From: CAZFLM01 sp964519955
Lineage (GTDB): Bacteria > Armatimonadota > Chthonomonadetes > Chthonomonadales > CAJBBX01
Length of the DNA: 64,000 nt
NCBI GenBank assembly: GCA_964519955.1
Contig: CAZFLM010000012.1
Location: 56,671-120,670, forward strand
Direction of reading: 5' to 3'
Shown: piece after piece, positions 43,962 through 53,003 of the stretch
Position numbering within the stretch: the first letter of the stretch is position 1
How the letters are laid out: every line of letters starts with the position of its first letter
Position numbers and translations under genes: made by a program
The notes under the pieces: generated by a model
What the model was told of the DNA's origin: nothing
What the model saw: only the letters and a program-made list of their open reading frames with translations
The model's database searches: none

Positions 43962-46900
43962 ATGTTCTCGATGCTGGCAGTGCTCGGAGTGCTGGCCGTC
44001 GTGCCGCAGGCGCGTGCCTCGGTGCTGGTGGTTCGCAATGAGGCCGTGGCTGTTCGCGCGCTCAGGGATGGCCGCGTCTTCGTCGGGTTCGACGTGGAGA
44101 AGGCCGGCAAGCCCGCCGCGCACGTGCGCTTCGGCGGCGGCAGGCTTCTTGTCGCCCGGCAGTGCGCGGCGGACGGAGCAGCCCGGACCCTGCGCTTCTC
44201 CGGCCTCCAGACCAAGGCCGGCAGCGGCGCGGCGCTCTCGCCGACCGACTTCATCGAGGTATCCCTCGCGCCGAACGACCCGTATCCCGCCATCCGGTTC
44301 GACCTGCGCGTCACCCGGTTCGACCCAGAAGCCTGGGACCGCGCGGTGGGCAAGGAGCCCTTCCAGTTCCTCTCGCTGCACATGGCGGCTGCCGAGGCCT
44401 GGCACCAGCGCGGTTGGCTGAACGCGACCCCGCTCGTCGATCCGTTCCCGCTGCTCATCGACCCACACGTCGGCACGCCCGAGATATCGGCCTACCACTA
44501 CAACCGGACCTGGAGCTACACGCCTCCGCTCGGCGCGCACCCCATTCCCGTCATCGGCCTCTGGGCGCCCTCACTCTCTCGGTATGCCGGCTTCGAGTTC
44601 CAGTTGGAGCGGATGCGCACGAACTCCGAGCGCGACATCGCCACGGGATACCACTGGGTAGGCAAGGAGCCCTACACCGACGGCGCCAAGCTCTCCGGGC
44701 CGCAGCAGGCCGCCGACCAGTACGTTGCGCTCGTCTATCCGCACGGAGGCGCGGGCTATCAGCAGTTGGTGCTGCCCAAGGCCGGCGCCCACATCGCCTC
44801 CGCATGCCGCCTCATCTGGAGCGACGAGCTGCCCGCCAGCGCCGACCCAAACCGGTTCCTGTACACGTACCTCGCGCCGCGGGTGAAGACGCTGCCGCGA
44901 GTGCCGGAGGCCGCGGACGTGTCGTGGCTGCCCGGCCAGATGCGCCTGCGCGGCTTCGGCGGGCCCGCCGATGGCTCGCTGATCGGCGGGGCCGAGGGCG
45001 GGTTCCAGGTCGCGGGCTCGAAGCTGCTATCCTGCTGGACCCGCCACAACGAGATGCCTACCGCAGCGGCCAAGGCGGCCGGCGACGCGGACGGGCTGGC
45101 CCGCATGGCCGCCGACGCCGAGAAGCTGCTGACCTACGCCAAGCGCTTCAAGGCCGGCGGCGACGACTGCGTGTTCTGGGAGAAGCCGCTCGAGGGGCAG
45201 TGGACCCCGACCTGGGGAGGGCCGGAGGCGACGTCGCTGCACAACTCGGACGGCTTCGCCGCGGGGCGGCTCTTCCTGGGCCTCTACCGCGACGGGGGCA
45301 AGGCCGAGTACCTGCCGATCGTCGACGGCGTGCTGAACTGGGCCAAGCACATCGCCTGGACGCGCAACGAGTTCGCCGACGTGCCCTCGTCGCCGTTCGC
45401 CATCGGCGGCACGCTGACGGCGTCGTTCTGCCTCGACTACTACATGACGTTCCGTGACGCCCCCGACGAGGCCCACCGCGCTGAGGCCCGCAAAGCACTC
45501 GACCTGGCGCGCTCGTTCACCTATCGCTACCTCGTCATGTGGCTGTCCGACAGCAACCATTCGGACAACCTGGACCCGACCTTCCTCTGGGAGCCGAACA
45601 GCGGCCGCGACTGGACGGGCGCCGCGTGCGCCAACGAGGTGTTCTGGAGCCTCGACACGCTCGCCCAGACCGCGGTCCATACCGGCGACCCGATCCTGAT
45701 GTGGGCGCTGCAGGGCTCCCTCTCGCGGTGGCACCTGCTCTACCAGGAGCGCTACAAGAACTCGCTGGCCGACTACGGTCCTGCCGACCTGACTGAGGGC
45801 TACGGCCTCTTCGTCGACAACGTGTACGGTGCGGGCAAGCGGGCGGCCTATGGCTTCGGCTCGCCGCTGTTTATGACCGAGCCGGTCGGCGATACACAGG
45901 CCCGAGTTTTGGCAGGGGAGCGCGCCGCGATGGCGTTCAACAAGAACGGGCGCCACACCACGATCAAGGACTACCGCTACACGCACCGCGGCAACCTGGA
46001 GTTCACGGTCGCGACGAAGCTACCCAGCCTCGACCTGTCGCTGACAGTCCCGTACGTCGACATCACGCGCCGCAAGGTCGCCGTCGTGCGCGGGGGGGGG
46101 CGGATCGAGAAGGACCCTGAGATCACGCCGCGCGTGTTGTGGTCCTGCATCATCCGAGACATCCGCGACGGTGACCGGGTGGTGGTCGGCGAGCCGAACA
46201 CGGCTTCTCCCATGCTGCCCACCAAGCCCGCGTTCGTGGTCGACTCGCTTGCCGGCACGCTGGCGAGGGATGCCCGGCTGCTGCCTGTCACAGGCGACTG
46301 GGAGCCCTCGCGCGACTGGTCCGACCAGAAGTCGTGGGCGGGAGTGCCCGAGGGGCGCTTGTGGGCGTACGGCATCCCGTTCGCCATGCCGGCGTGCGGT
46401 TCGTCGGGCGTCGTCACCAAGCCGTCCGCGTTCGCCAAGCCGGTGCACTCGGCTGCCGCCATCGCGCTGCTCTACAACGCCGGCGCGGGAGCGCCGCCCG
46501 CGCTACGGTTCGCCGATGGCACGGTCGCGCCCGTCGACACCGCCCTCGAATCCGTGGCGTGGCGCGCCTGGCCGCCGATCTACGGCAACCGCCTGGTGGT
46601 CGCCCTCGCCGCGACCGGCGGAAAGGCGGTGGTCGGCATCGAACCATCCGGCCGCCAGGTGTGGGCCGCCAGCGCCATCGTCGACATGCCGCGCGCGGCT
46701 AACGGCTCGGCTGTGCGGCTGGACGAACTGACGGCACGCTTGAAGGCCGGCGCGCAGGAGTGGGCGGTAGCGCGCCGCGAGGAGCAGGCCGCGCAGGAGT
46801 TGGGCAAGGAACTCGCCGCCGTGCCGGACGGCTCGGTCGCGTTCCTGCCGCCTGCGGTGGGCGGCGCGGCGGCCAACCTGATCGCCAAGGCGCGCCTGAT

Positions 46901-47513
46901 GGGCAAGACGGTTCTCTTGTCTGCCGACCAGTTGGCAGACCCGGCCACCTTCAACGCGAAGCGCTTCCGCGTGGCCGTCTACGCAGGTGGAGAGGACTAC
47001 GTGCATACGGTCAAGACGCCGGGCGACGGCGCCGAGGCCCTGGTTCGCTACGTGAGGGAGGGCGGCACGCTCGTTCTTGTTGCGAACCAGCCGCACCCAC
47101 TCTTCTACGCCAGTGGCCCCGGCTTTCACCGTGCGGAGCCGCTGACGGAACGCCTGGGCGCCGGCATCCGCAACGCCATTGAGCAGGCCGTGAGCCCCGC
47201 GCCGGGAATCGACGTGGCGGACGGGCAGGACGTGCTGCGCGGTCTGCCGGCGCACCTGGCCTACCCGCCCGGCGATCCGCGCCTCCGGTCGATCACCCGC
47301 GCCTCGCTGCCCGCCGACGCTCGCTACCGGCCCATCTACTCGGTGCGCGGCAAGGATGGCAAGGACTACGGCGACGCTGCCGGGCTCATCGAGAACGCGT
47401 TGGGCGCGGGCAGGATTCTGTACATCTGGGATGGCCTCTCGCGGACCGACGCTGCGCCGGCCATCTCGGAGGCGGTCGTCCGGTTCATCATGGCCGCGGC
47501 GAAGGGGGAGTAG
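43962..47513 (+). CDS. Very large secreted protein, probable alpha/alpha-barrel glycosidase-like, with C-terminal GATase-like domain
   Basis: This 1183-residue protein starts at ATG 43962 (AAGGGGG upstream) with a signal peptide (MLAVLGVLAVVPQARA). An N-terminal beta-sandwich (about 20-330; RVFVGFDVEKAGKPAAHVRF, YHYNRTWSYTPPLG) precedes an alpha/alpha toroid (about 370-640; LHNSDGFAAGRLFLGLYRD, GTLTASFCLDYYMTF, ACANEVFWSLDTLAQTAVHT) like polysaccharide lyases and GH families. A beta region follows, then a Rossmann-like C-terminus (LVRYVREGGTLVLVANQPHP) resembling glutamine-amidotransferase-like ends of such proteins. No specific family is recognised. Confidence 0.7.
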   Translation: MFSMLAVLGVLAVVPQARASVLVVRNEAVAVRALRDGRVFVGFDVEKAGKPAAHVRFGGGRLLVARQCAADGAARTLRFSGLQTKAGSGAALSPTDFIEVSLAPNDPYPAIRFDLRVTRFDPEAWDRAVGKEPFQFLSLHMAAAEAWHQRGWLNATPLVDPFPLLIDPHVGTPEISAYHYNRTWSYTPPLGAHPIPVIGLWAPSLSRYAGFEFQLERMRTNSERDIATGYHWVGKEPYTDGAKLSGPQQAADQYVALVYPHGGAGYQQLVLPKAGAHIASACRLIWSDELPASADPNRFLYTYLAPRVKTLPRVPEAADVSWLPGQMRLRGFGGPADGSLIGGAEGGFQVAGSKLLSCWTRHNEMPTAAAKAAGDADGLARMAADAEKLLTYAKRFKAGGDDCVFWEKPLEGQWTPTWGGPEATSLHNSDGFAAGRLFLGLYRDGGKAEYLPIVDGVLNWAKHIAWTRNEFADVPSSPFAIGGTLTASFCLDYYMTFRDAPDEAHRAEARKALDLARSFTYRYLVMWLSDSNHSDNLDPTFLWEPNSGRDWTGAACANEVFWSLDTLAQTAVHTGDPILMWALQGSLSRWHLLYQERYKNSLADYGPADLTEGYGLFVDNVYGAGKRAAYGFGSPLFMTEPVGDTQARVLAGERAAMAFNKNGRHTTIKDYRYTHRGNLEFTVATKLPSLDLSLTVPYVDITRRKVAVVRGGGRIEKDPEITPRVLWSCIIRDIRDGDRVVVGEPNTASPMLPTKPAFVVDSLAGTLARDARLLPVTGDWEPSRDWSDQKSWAGVPEGRLWAYGIPFAMPACGSSGVVTKPSAFAKPVHSAAAIALLYNAGAGAPPALRFADGTVAPVDTALESVAWRAWPPIYGNRLVVALAATGGKAVVGIEPSGRQVWAASAIVDMPRAANGSAVRLDELTARLKAGAQEWAVARREEQAAQELGKELAAVPDGSVAFLPPAVGGAAANLIAKARLMGKTVLLSADQLADPATFNAKRFRVAVYAGGEDYVHTVKTPGDGAEALVRYVREGGTLVLVANQPHPLFYASGPGFHRAEPLTERLGAGIRNAIEQAVSPAPGIDVADGQDVLRGLPAHLAYPPGDPRLRSITRASLPADARYRPIYSVRGKDGKDYGDAAGLIENALGAGRILYIWDGLSRTDAAPAISEAVVRFIMAAAKGE

Positions 47514-47570
47514 GGGGGCGTCGAGGGTCGAACGCCGAACGTCGAACGGGCGGCGCGTCGCCTATCGACA

Positions 47571-47605
47571 GGGCTCGGCAACCATGCAGCGCGGCTGCCG
47601 AGCCC
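47571..47605. terminator. Hairpin terminator between converging genes
   Basis: Arms GGGCTCGGCA and TGCCGAGCCC pair over 10 bp around a 15-base loop. It lies between the stop at 47513 on the plus strand and the hslU stop at 47614 on the minus strand. Confidence 0.6.
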
Positions 47606-47613
47606 CGTTTGCG

Positions 47614-49068
47614 TCACAGGATATAGCGGCTCAGGTCCTCGTCCTGCGAGATGGTCTCCAGGCGCTTGCGGACGTACTCCGCGTCGATCGTGACGCTCTG
47701 CGCGTCCACGTCCGGAGCGGTAAACGACAGCTCCTCCAGCAGCCGCTCCATCACCGTGTGGAGGCGACGCGCTCCGATGTTCTCGCTCTGATCGTTCACG
47801 CGCGCGGCGATCTGGGAGATCTCGGCGACCGCATCCTCCGTGAAGGTAAGCGTGCAGCCCTCGGTGGCGAGCAGCGCCGTGTACTGGCGTACCAGTGCTC
47901 CCTTCGGCTCGGTGAGGATGCGGCGGAAGTCGTCGCGGTTGAGGCTGGTCAGCTCGACGCGGATGGGTAGGCGACCCTGCAGCTCGGGGATGAGGTCCGC
48001 CGGCTTGGCGACGTGGAACGCGCCCGCGGCGATGAAGAGCACGTGGTTCGTGCGGATCGGGCCGTACTTCGTGGCGACCGTGGAGCCCTCGATGATGGGC
48101 AGCAGGTCGCGCTGCACGCCCTCGCGCGAGACATCCGGCCCGGTGCCGCGCTCGCGTCCAGCGATCTTGTCCAACTCGTCGACGAAGATGATGCCCGACT
48201 GCTCGGTCCGCTCCACGGCCTCGCGCACGACGGCGTCCTGGTCGATGAGCGCCCGCGCCTCCTCCTGGGCCAGGATCTGCCGCGCCTCCTTGACGCTGGT
48301 GTGGCGCTGCTTCTTGTTGCGGTTCACCATGTTGCCGAACGCGTTCTGGATGTCCGACATCCCCATCTCTTCAATGCCCTGGGGCGAGAACACCTGAAGG
48401 AACGGGGCCTGGCTCTGCTCGACCTCGATATCGATCTTCTCGTCGTCTCGGAGCCCCTGCGCGATCTGCTTGCGCAGGCTGTCGCGCACGCGGCGGTGCT
48501 GCTCCTCGCGGCGGGCCTCGTCGACGTCCTCCTCGGGCTCTTCCGGCTTGGGACCAGTGGGCGGGGTGCGCAGGGTGCCGCCGAAGAGCTGGCCGAACGC
48601 CTGGCGGAAAGCCTCGGCGGTGTCCTTCTCCTCCGGCCCATGCGCGCGGCGGCGGCGGGGCTCGATCAGGTCGACGATGCGCTCCACGGCGCGCCGGTCG
48701 GCCTCCTCGGAGACCTCGGCCATCTTCTCGCTCTCCACCATGCGCACGGCCACCTGCACCAGGTCGCGCACCATGGAGTCGACGTCGCGGCCGACATAGC
48801 CCACCTCTGTGAACTTGGTGGCCTCCACCTTGATGAAGGGGGCGTTGGCCAGGTTCGCGAGGCGGCGGGCGATCTCGGTCTTGCCGACTCCCGTGGGCCC
48901 GATCATCAGGATGTTCTTCGGGATGACCTCGTCCCGCATCTCCTCGTTCAGGAGCCGGCGGCGATAGCGGTTCCGCAGCGCGATGGCGACGGCGCGCTTG
49001 GCGTCCGCCTGCCCGACGATATGCTTGTCCAGCTCAGCAACGATCTGGCTGGGGGTGAGGTCACGCAT
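47614..49068 (-). CDS. hslU: HslU, ATPase subunit of the HslUV protease
   Basis: This 484-residue AAA+ unfoldase has Walker A GPTGVGKTEIARRLA, the pore motif within KVEATKFTEVGYVGRD, a long intermediate (I) domain (about 110-240), Walker B IIFVDELDKIA and the sensor region DLIPELQGRLPIR. The C-terminus ends EDLSRYIL, the hook that opens HslV. It recognises and unfolds proteins for degradation by HslV. I chose ATG 49068 (GGA eight bases upstream) over an ATG at 49083 with no usable site. HslV, which usually precedes hslU, is not in this window. Confidence 0.95.
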   Translation of the reverse strand: MRDLTPSQIVAELDKHIVGQADAKRAVAIALRNRYRRRLLNEEMRDEVIPKNILMIGPTGVGKTEIARRLANLANAPFIKVEATKFTEVGYVGRDVDSMVRDLVQVAVRMVESEKMAEVSEEADRRAVERIVDLIEPRRRRAHGPEEKDTAEAFRQAFGQLFGGTLRTPPTGPKPEEPEEDVDEARREEQHRRVRDSLRKQIAQGLRDDEKIDIEVEQSQAPFLQVFSPQGIEEMGMSDIQNAFGNMVNRNKKQRHTSVKEARQILAQEEARALIDQDAVVREAVERTEQSGIIFVDELDKIAGRERGTGPDVSREGVQRDLLPIIEGSTVATKYGPIRTNHVLFIAAGAFHVAKPADLIPELQGRLPIRVELTSLNRDDFRRILTEPKGALVRQYTALLATEGCTLTFTEDAVAEISQIAARVNDQSENIGARRLHTVMERLLEELSFTAPDVDAQSVTIDAEYVRKRLETISQDEDLSRYIL

Positions 49069-49120
49069 GGCTATGTCCTGCATCCTTGACGGCGCGGGCC
49101 GTTGGGGCCACAAGCGCATA

Positions 49121-49148
49121 CTGCCCGGCGCCTAGCGCGGCCGGGCAG
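49121..49148 (-). terminator. Hairpin between the small basic protein gene and hslU
   Basis: Arms CTGCCCGGC and GCCGGGCAG pair over nine bp around a loop of about ten bases. It lies about 115 bases after the stop of the basic protein gene and upstream of hslU, so it probably ends the former transcript. Confidence 0.55.
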
Positions 49149-49262
49149 GGGTACGTTCGGCGAGGCGGATCTGGCACGCCTCGATGCTTGATGTCGCGGT
49201 GGGCCGGCGCTCGGACCACGGGTCGAGCGCACGGCCCGGACGGGCGGGAAGGGACCCGGCGA

Positions 49263-49412
49263 CTACTCAGCGGCGGGGGCAGCGGCCTTTCGGCGCGCCT
49301 TGGGGCGCGCGGGCGCCGCCGTAGTCTTCGTCTTCGCGGCATGTGCCAGAGCCTTGAGGTGCTCTTGCTCACGCTTCTGGCGCTTCCGGATCTCCTTTTG
49401 GCGAATACGCAT
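49263..49412 (-). CDS. Small basic protein (49 residues)
   Basis: An ATG at 49412, preceded by AGAGGAAG, opens 49 codons. Residues 1-20 are a charged helix (MRIRQKEIRKRQKREQEHLK) and the rest is Ala/Pro/Lys-rich (TAAPARPKARRKAAAPAAE), like the tails of nucleoid-binding or ribosome-associated proteins. It could bind nucleic acid, but no family is recognised. It lies upstream of hslU on the same strand. Codon use agrees with the neighbours. Confidence 0.6.
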   Translation of the reverse strand: MRIRQKEIRKRQKREQEHLKALAHAAKTKTTAAPARPKARRKAAAPAAE

Positions 49413-49527
49413 GGGTGCTTCCTCTCGCATGGCGGCGCGCGGCGCCGACGGGTAGTGTCACATGAACCGCCCAACCGCGGGCGACGGCCTGTAGTATATC
49501 GATTGGCGCGGGGGGATGTCAAATCGG

Positions 49528-49632
49528 AGAAGCCAGAAGCCAGAAGCCAGAAGCCAGAAGCCAGAAGAGGGCGGCTCGTGCATGGCGGTGGCTTGGCCCG
49601 TCTGACTCCTGGCTTCTGACTTCTGGCTTCCC
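49528..49632. repeat. Inverted heptamer repeats upstream of rluD
   Basis: The left arm (49528-49567) is about five and a half direct copies of the heptamer AGAAGCC. The right arm (49607-49632) carries the same heptamer in inverted orientation (GGCTTCT, then GACTTCT, GGCTTCC). About 40 bases separate the arms. Frames through this stretch give the peptide style SQKPEARSQ or SGFWLLASGFWLL, which are not real proteins. Confidence 0.85.
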
Positions 49633-49639
49633 TTCCCTG

Positions 49640-49652
49640 CTACAATAGGCCG
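49640..49652 (+). promoter_or_regulatory. Putative -10 box immediately before rluD
   Basis: TACAAT at about 49641-49646 ends only five bases before the GTG start of rluD, and no ribosome binding site lies between. If this is the -10 box, the message starts at or next to the start codon (leaderless). No good -35 box is seen. Confidence 0.4.
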
Positions 49653-50659
49653 TGACCGAGGCAACGAACAACCTGACGGTGGACGGTGACGTCGCCGGGC
49701 AGCGGCTTGACGTGTTCCTGGCGGCGGCGCTGGGGCAGTCGCGCGGGCATGCGCAGCGCCTCATCGACGCGGGTGAGGTGCGCGTGAACGGGGCGCCGGC
49801 GAAGGCGAACCAGCGGATGCACGCAGGCGACGCCGTCGAGGTGGGCGAGCTGCCTGTCGTCGCGGCAACCGTCGCGGCCGAGGAGATACCGCTCAACGTT
49901 GTGTTCGAGGATGACGACGTGCTCGTCATCGACAAGCCGCGCGGCATGGTGGTCCACCCGGCGCCTGGGCACGCGGGCGGCACGCTCGTCAACGCTGTGC
50001 TGGCGCATGCCGACGATCTCTCCGGCATCGGCGGCGAGGAGCGCCCCGGCATCGTGCACCGGCTGGACAAGGACACCACCGGCCTCCTCATCGTGGCCAA
50101 GAACGACGCCGCTCACCAGTCGCTTCAGGCTCAGCTCGCCGCGCGCACGCTGGATCGCACGTACCAGGCGCTCATCTGGGGGCAGCCCAGGCACCGCTCC
50201 GTCATCGTCGAGGCGCCTATCGGCAGGCACCCGGTCGACCGCAAGCGCATGGCGGTGATCACGGACCCCGGCAAGACCGCCCGCGACGCGGTGACCGAGC
50301 TGACGGTCGTCGATACGCTCGGCCCATTCGCGCGCGTGTTCGCGAAGCTCCAGACCGGGCGCACGCACCAGATCCGCGTTCACTGCGCCTACATCGGGCA
50401 CCCGGTAGTGGCCGATCCTGTCTACGGCGGCATGCGCAAGGTACCCTGCGAGGGAGCCACCTCGGCCGCGCGGCAGCGAGTATCGGCATCCATCGCAGCG
50501 ATGGGCGGCCAGGCGCTGCACGCCATGCGGCTCGCGTTCGACCACCCGCGCACCGGCGAGCGCATCGTGCGGGAGGCGCCGCTGCCCGCGGACTTCGCGA
50601 GTCTGCTCGCGGCGATCGAGGCTGCCTACGGCGGGCAGGAGGGCGGTGGGGCGCGATGA
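49652..50659 (+). CDS. rluD: 23S rRNA pseudouridine synthase, RluD family
   Basis: This 335-residue protein has an N-terminal S4 RNA-binding domain (GQRLDVFLAAALGQSRGHAQ, VNGAPAKANQRMHAGD) and the RluA/RluD catalytic domain with the aspartate motif HRLDKDTTGLLIVAK. The C-terminal LQTGRTHQIRVHCAYIGHPV and GGQALHAMRLAF segments are typical. It converts uridines of 23S rRNA helix 69 or related sites. The start is GTG 49652 with no ribosome binding site. The next gene overlaps its end by four bases. Confidence 0.93.
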   Translation: MTEATNNLTVDGDVAGQRLDVFLAAALGQSRGHAQRLIDAGEVRVNGAPAKANQRMHAGDAVEVGELPVVAATVAAEEIPLNVVFEDDDVLVIDKPRGMVVHPAPGHAGGTLVNAVLAHADDLSGIGGEERPGIVHRLDKDTTGLLIVAKNDAAHQSLQAQLAARTLDRTYQALIWGQPRHRSVIVEAPIGRHPVDRKRMAVITDPGKTARDAVTELTVVDTLGPFARVFAKLQTGRTHQIRVHCAYIGHPVVADPVYGGMRKVPCEGATSAARQRVSASIAAMGGQALHAMRLAFDHPRTGERIVREAPLPADFASLLAAIEAAYGGQEGGGAR

Positions 50660-51237
50660 AGCGTGTGTGCGTGTTCTGCGGGTCCAGCCGGGGCGCCCGA
50701 GAGGCGTATCAGGAGGCAGCGCGGGAGACAGGGCGTGCGATCGCTGAGGCGGGCCTCGGGCTCGTCTATGGCGGCGGCCGAGTCGGGCTGATGGGCATGC
50801 TCGCGGACGCGGCGCTGGAGGCCGGCGGCGAGGTGATCGGGGTGATTCCGCAGGCGCTGTCGTCGAGCGAGATCGCCCACGGCGGCCTGACCGAGCTGCG
50901 CGTCGTCGGATCGATGCACGAGCGCAAGGCCCTGATGGAGCAGTTCTCCGACGGGTTCCTCGCGATGCCGGGCGGCTTCGGCACGTTCGACGAGCTGTTC
51001 GAGATCCTCACCTGGGCGCAGCTTCATCTGCACGACAAGCCTGTGTGCCTCCTCAACGTGTGCGGCTACTTCGATGGTCTCCTCACGATGGTCAACCATG
51101 CGGAGCAGGAGCGCTTCGTCCGCCCAGAGCACCGCGCTGCCCTGCTCGTCGCGGAGACCGGCGCCCGGGCCGTCGAGCTGCTCCGGACGGCACCGCGGCA
51201 TCCGATGCCGTCTATCGCGAAGTGGATCGAACCATGA
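50656..51237 (+). CDS. LOG-family nucleoside 5'-monophosphate phosphoribohydrolase
   Basis: This 193-residue Rossmann-fold protein has VCVFCGSSRG at the start, GLVYGGGRVGLMG and the catalytic LOG motif PGGFGTFDELFE, with SMHERKALM in between. The family hydrolyses N6-modified or plain nucleoside monophosphates to the base and ribose phosphate. In bacteria the physiological substrate is often AMP-like nucleotides. It overlaps rluD and the GNAT gene by four bases each (ATGA junctions), so the three genes are one translationally coupled operon. Confidence 0.92.
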   Translation: MKRVCVFCGSSRGAREAYQEAARETGRAIAEAGLGLVYGGGRVGLMGMLADAALEAGGEVIGVIPQALSSSEIAHGGLTELRVVGSMHERKALMEQFSDGFLAMPGGFGTFDELFEILTWAQLHLHDKPVCLLNVCGYFDGLLTMVNHAEQERFVRPEHRAALLVAETGARAVELLRTAPRHPMPSIAKWIEP

Positions 51238-52349
51238 TCGAAGGACCGATGCCCTGCCCGAGCGCGGACCTGCCGGACCTGTTCCGCCTGCTCGACCGCG
51301 TCTTCCGCCCCACCAGCCGCCCCGGCACGATGGCGGCGCAGTACCCGCTGTTCCTGACCCCGGCGAACCGCGAGAACCTGCGCGTCATCAAGGACGACGG
51401 CCGCGTGGTCTCCCACGTCGGTCTCGGCGTGTTCGACGTGGTGCTCCTCGGGGCGCGGGTGCGAGTCGCCTGCGTCGGCGCGGTGTGCACCGACGACTGG
51501 GCGCGGGGGAGGGGACATGCGTCGGCACTCGTGCAGGACGCCATTGCCCACGCGCGAACCCAGGGCTGCTCCCTCATGCTCGTCTCCGGTGGGCGCGACC
51601 TCTACCGCCGGGCCGGGTGCATCGGCGGGGACGTCCTCCTGCGGGGCGATGTGCCCGCGGATCCCCGCGCGGCGAGTTTCGGACTGGCTGCAAGATGGCA
51701 TCGCCCCGATGTGCCCGGGCTTGTGCGTGTGCATCAGACCGAGTCCGTGCGGTTCGTGCGACCGTCGGACCATTGGGAGCGGCTGCTGGCCAAGGCACAG
51801 CCCAATGGGTGCTGTGTGGAGACGTACGTGGTCGGCAGCGGCGGGGAAGTGGTCGCGTACGTCTGTTGCCAGCCCGACCGGCGCAAGGACTACCTGCCGG
51901 TCATCGAGTATGGTGGGTCACGTATGCTCGTCTGCGGGATGGCGTCCGATCTGGCGTGCCGGTCCGGCCGAGTGTCCGCGGAGCTGACCATCCAGCCCGG
52001 CGACATGGACCTGGTCGCAGTCTTCCGGGCATCGAGGTACGCGCTGAGCCCGCGCCCATTCCCGGGCACGTTTCGCCTGATCGACATCCCAGCGTTCTTG
52101 GGCTCCGTATCCGCGCTGCTGGAAGAGCGCGTCGGGCGGACGACCTGGCAGCGCCTTGCGATCGATGCGGGCGAAGACGCCGTCGCCTGGCGGCTGGGTG
52201 GCGAGACGATCGAGTGGCGCGGCGTGCCGGAGGTGACCGAGCGTGTCTTCGTGGACCCGGTGCAGGGAGCGCACGACGGGCCCCTGTGCGCCGCCCTGAC
52301 CCGCATGTTCCCGCTTCCGCTGCCGTGGTATGGGCTGAACTACTGCTGA
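51234..52349 (+). CDS. GNAT-family N-acetyltransferase with a C-terminal extension
   Basis: This 371-residue protein starts at ATG 51234 in an ATGA overlap with the LOG gene. The N-terminal GNAT domain (about 20-150) has the acetyl-CoA loop CTDDWARGRGHASALVQDA and the following SLMLVSGGRDLYRRAGC. The remaining 220 residues are beta/alpha, with no clear second GNAT motif, like the two-domain layout of Eis-type acetyltransferases. The substrate is not predictable. It ends ten bases inside the converging membrane-protein gene. Confidence 0.85.
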   Translation: MIEGPMPCPSADLPDLFRLLDRVFRPTSRPGTMAAQYPLFLTPANRENLRVIKDDGRVVSHVGLGVFDVVLLGARVRVACVGAVCTDDWARGRGHASALVQDAIAHARTQGCSLMLVSGGRDLYRRAGCIGGDVLLRGDVPADPRAASFGLAARWHRPDVPGLVRVHQTESVRFVRPSDHWERLLAKAQPNGCCVETYVVGSGGEVVAYVCCQPDRRKDYLPVIEYGGSRMLVCGMASDLACRSGRVSAELTIQPGDMDLVAVFRASRYALSPRPFPGTFRLIDIPAFLGSVSALLEERVGRTTWQRLAIDAGEDAVAWRLGGETIEWRGVPEVTERVFVDPVQGAHDGPLCAALTRMFPLPLPWYGLNYC

Positions 52350-52990
52350 CCCCGTTCGGCCGGCGCGTCCCGCAGGTCGTGGGCCAGCGCGAGCATCCAC
52401 ACGAGCAGCGCCACGATGACGGTCCGCTCCGTCAGCCCGATGTAGCTCGGCACGTGGCCCTGCAGCGTGTAGAAGGCGCGCAGACCCGCCTGGGCCAGCA
52501 TCCCTCCCGCCTCCGCCAGGAAGCATGCGCGCGCCACGAGCCGGGCCCCGCTCGACCGCCATCCCCACCGCCGCTCCTGCGTCAGGTACATCGCCCAGAG
52601 GATGGCGGCGAACATCACCACGGACGTCCAGTCGTGCAGGTGCCCGCGGAGTGTGACGGCCGCGCCATCGAGGTTCAGATCGGTGGGGTAGGCGGCGAGG
52701 GCGAGGCACCCGCCTCCGGCGACCAGCATGAGGCGGCGCACCGTCCGGCGGAGTGGGTCGCCCGTGTCGCCGAGCGCCTGCCGCAGGCTGAGGGCCGCTC
52801 CGAACATCGCCAGGAACACGGTGCCGAGCAGGCAGTCCCAGCCCGGCGGCGTCAAGCCGGCGACGCCGTACTCGCTGATGTAGCGGTGGACGGGGCTGAG
52901 CGAGCTGACGACGTGCAGGGCCGCGAGCGCCGCCGCCGAGTAGAGCGCTAGCGCCGCGGCCCTGCACGCCGGCGATCGCAGCGATGCCAT
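52340..52990 (-). CDS. DUF998-family membrane protein
   Basis: This 216-residue protein has about six hydrophobic segments (AALALYSAAALAALHVVSSL, LLGTVFLAMFGAALSL, LMLVAGGGCLALAAYPTD, SVVMFAAILWAMYL, VARACFLAEAGGMLAQ, TVIVALLVWMLALAHDL). The conserved ISEYGVAG near the N-terminus and the ALAAYPTD then LHDWTSVV segments with a buried histidine are typical of DUF998. The function of the family is unknown. Its stop region overlaps the converging GNAT gene by ten bases. Confidence 0.78.
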   Translation of the reverse strand: MASLRSPACRAAALALYSAAALAALHVVSSLSPVHRYISEYGVAGLTPPGWDCLLGTVFLAMFGAALSLRQALGDTGDPLRRTVRRLMLVAGGGCLALAAYPTDLNLDGAAVTLRGHLHDWTSVVMFAAILWAMYLTQERRWGWRSSGARLVARACFLAEAGGMLAQAGLRAFYTLQGHVPSYIGLTERTVIVALLVWMLALAHDLRDAPAERGQQ

Positions 52991-53003
52991 GCGCCGCGCC
53001 GGC

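Noticed and set aside
49458..49664. Reading frame giving repeated GFWLLAS peptides
   Set aside because: It arises from the AGAAGCC heptamer array, occurs in several frames and on both strands, and overlaps the promoter of rluD.
51045..51233. N-terminal extension of the GNAT protein within the LOG gene
   Set aside because: The ATGA overlap at 51234 and the Arg/Pro-rich content of the extension favour the shorter start.
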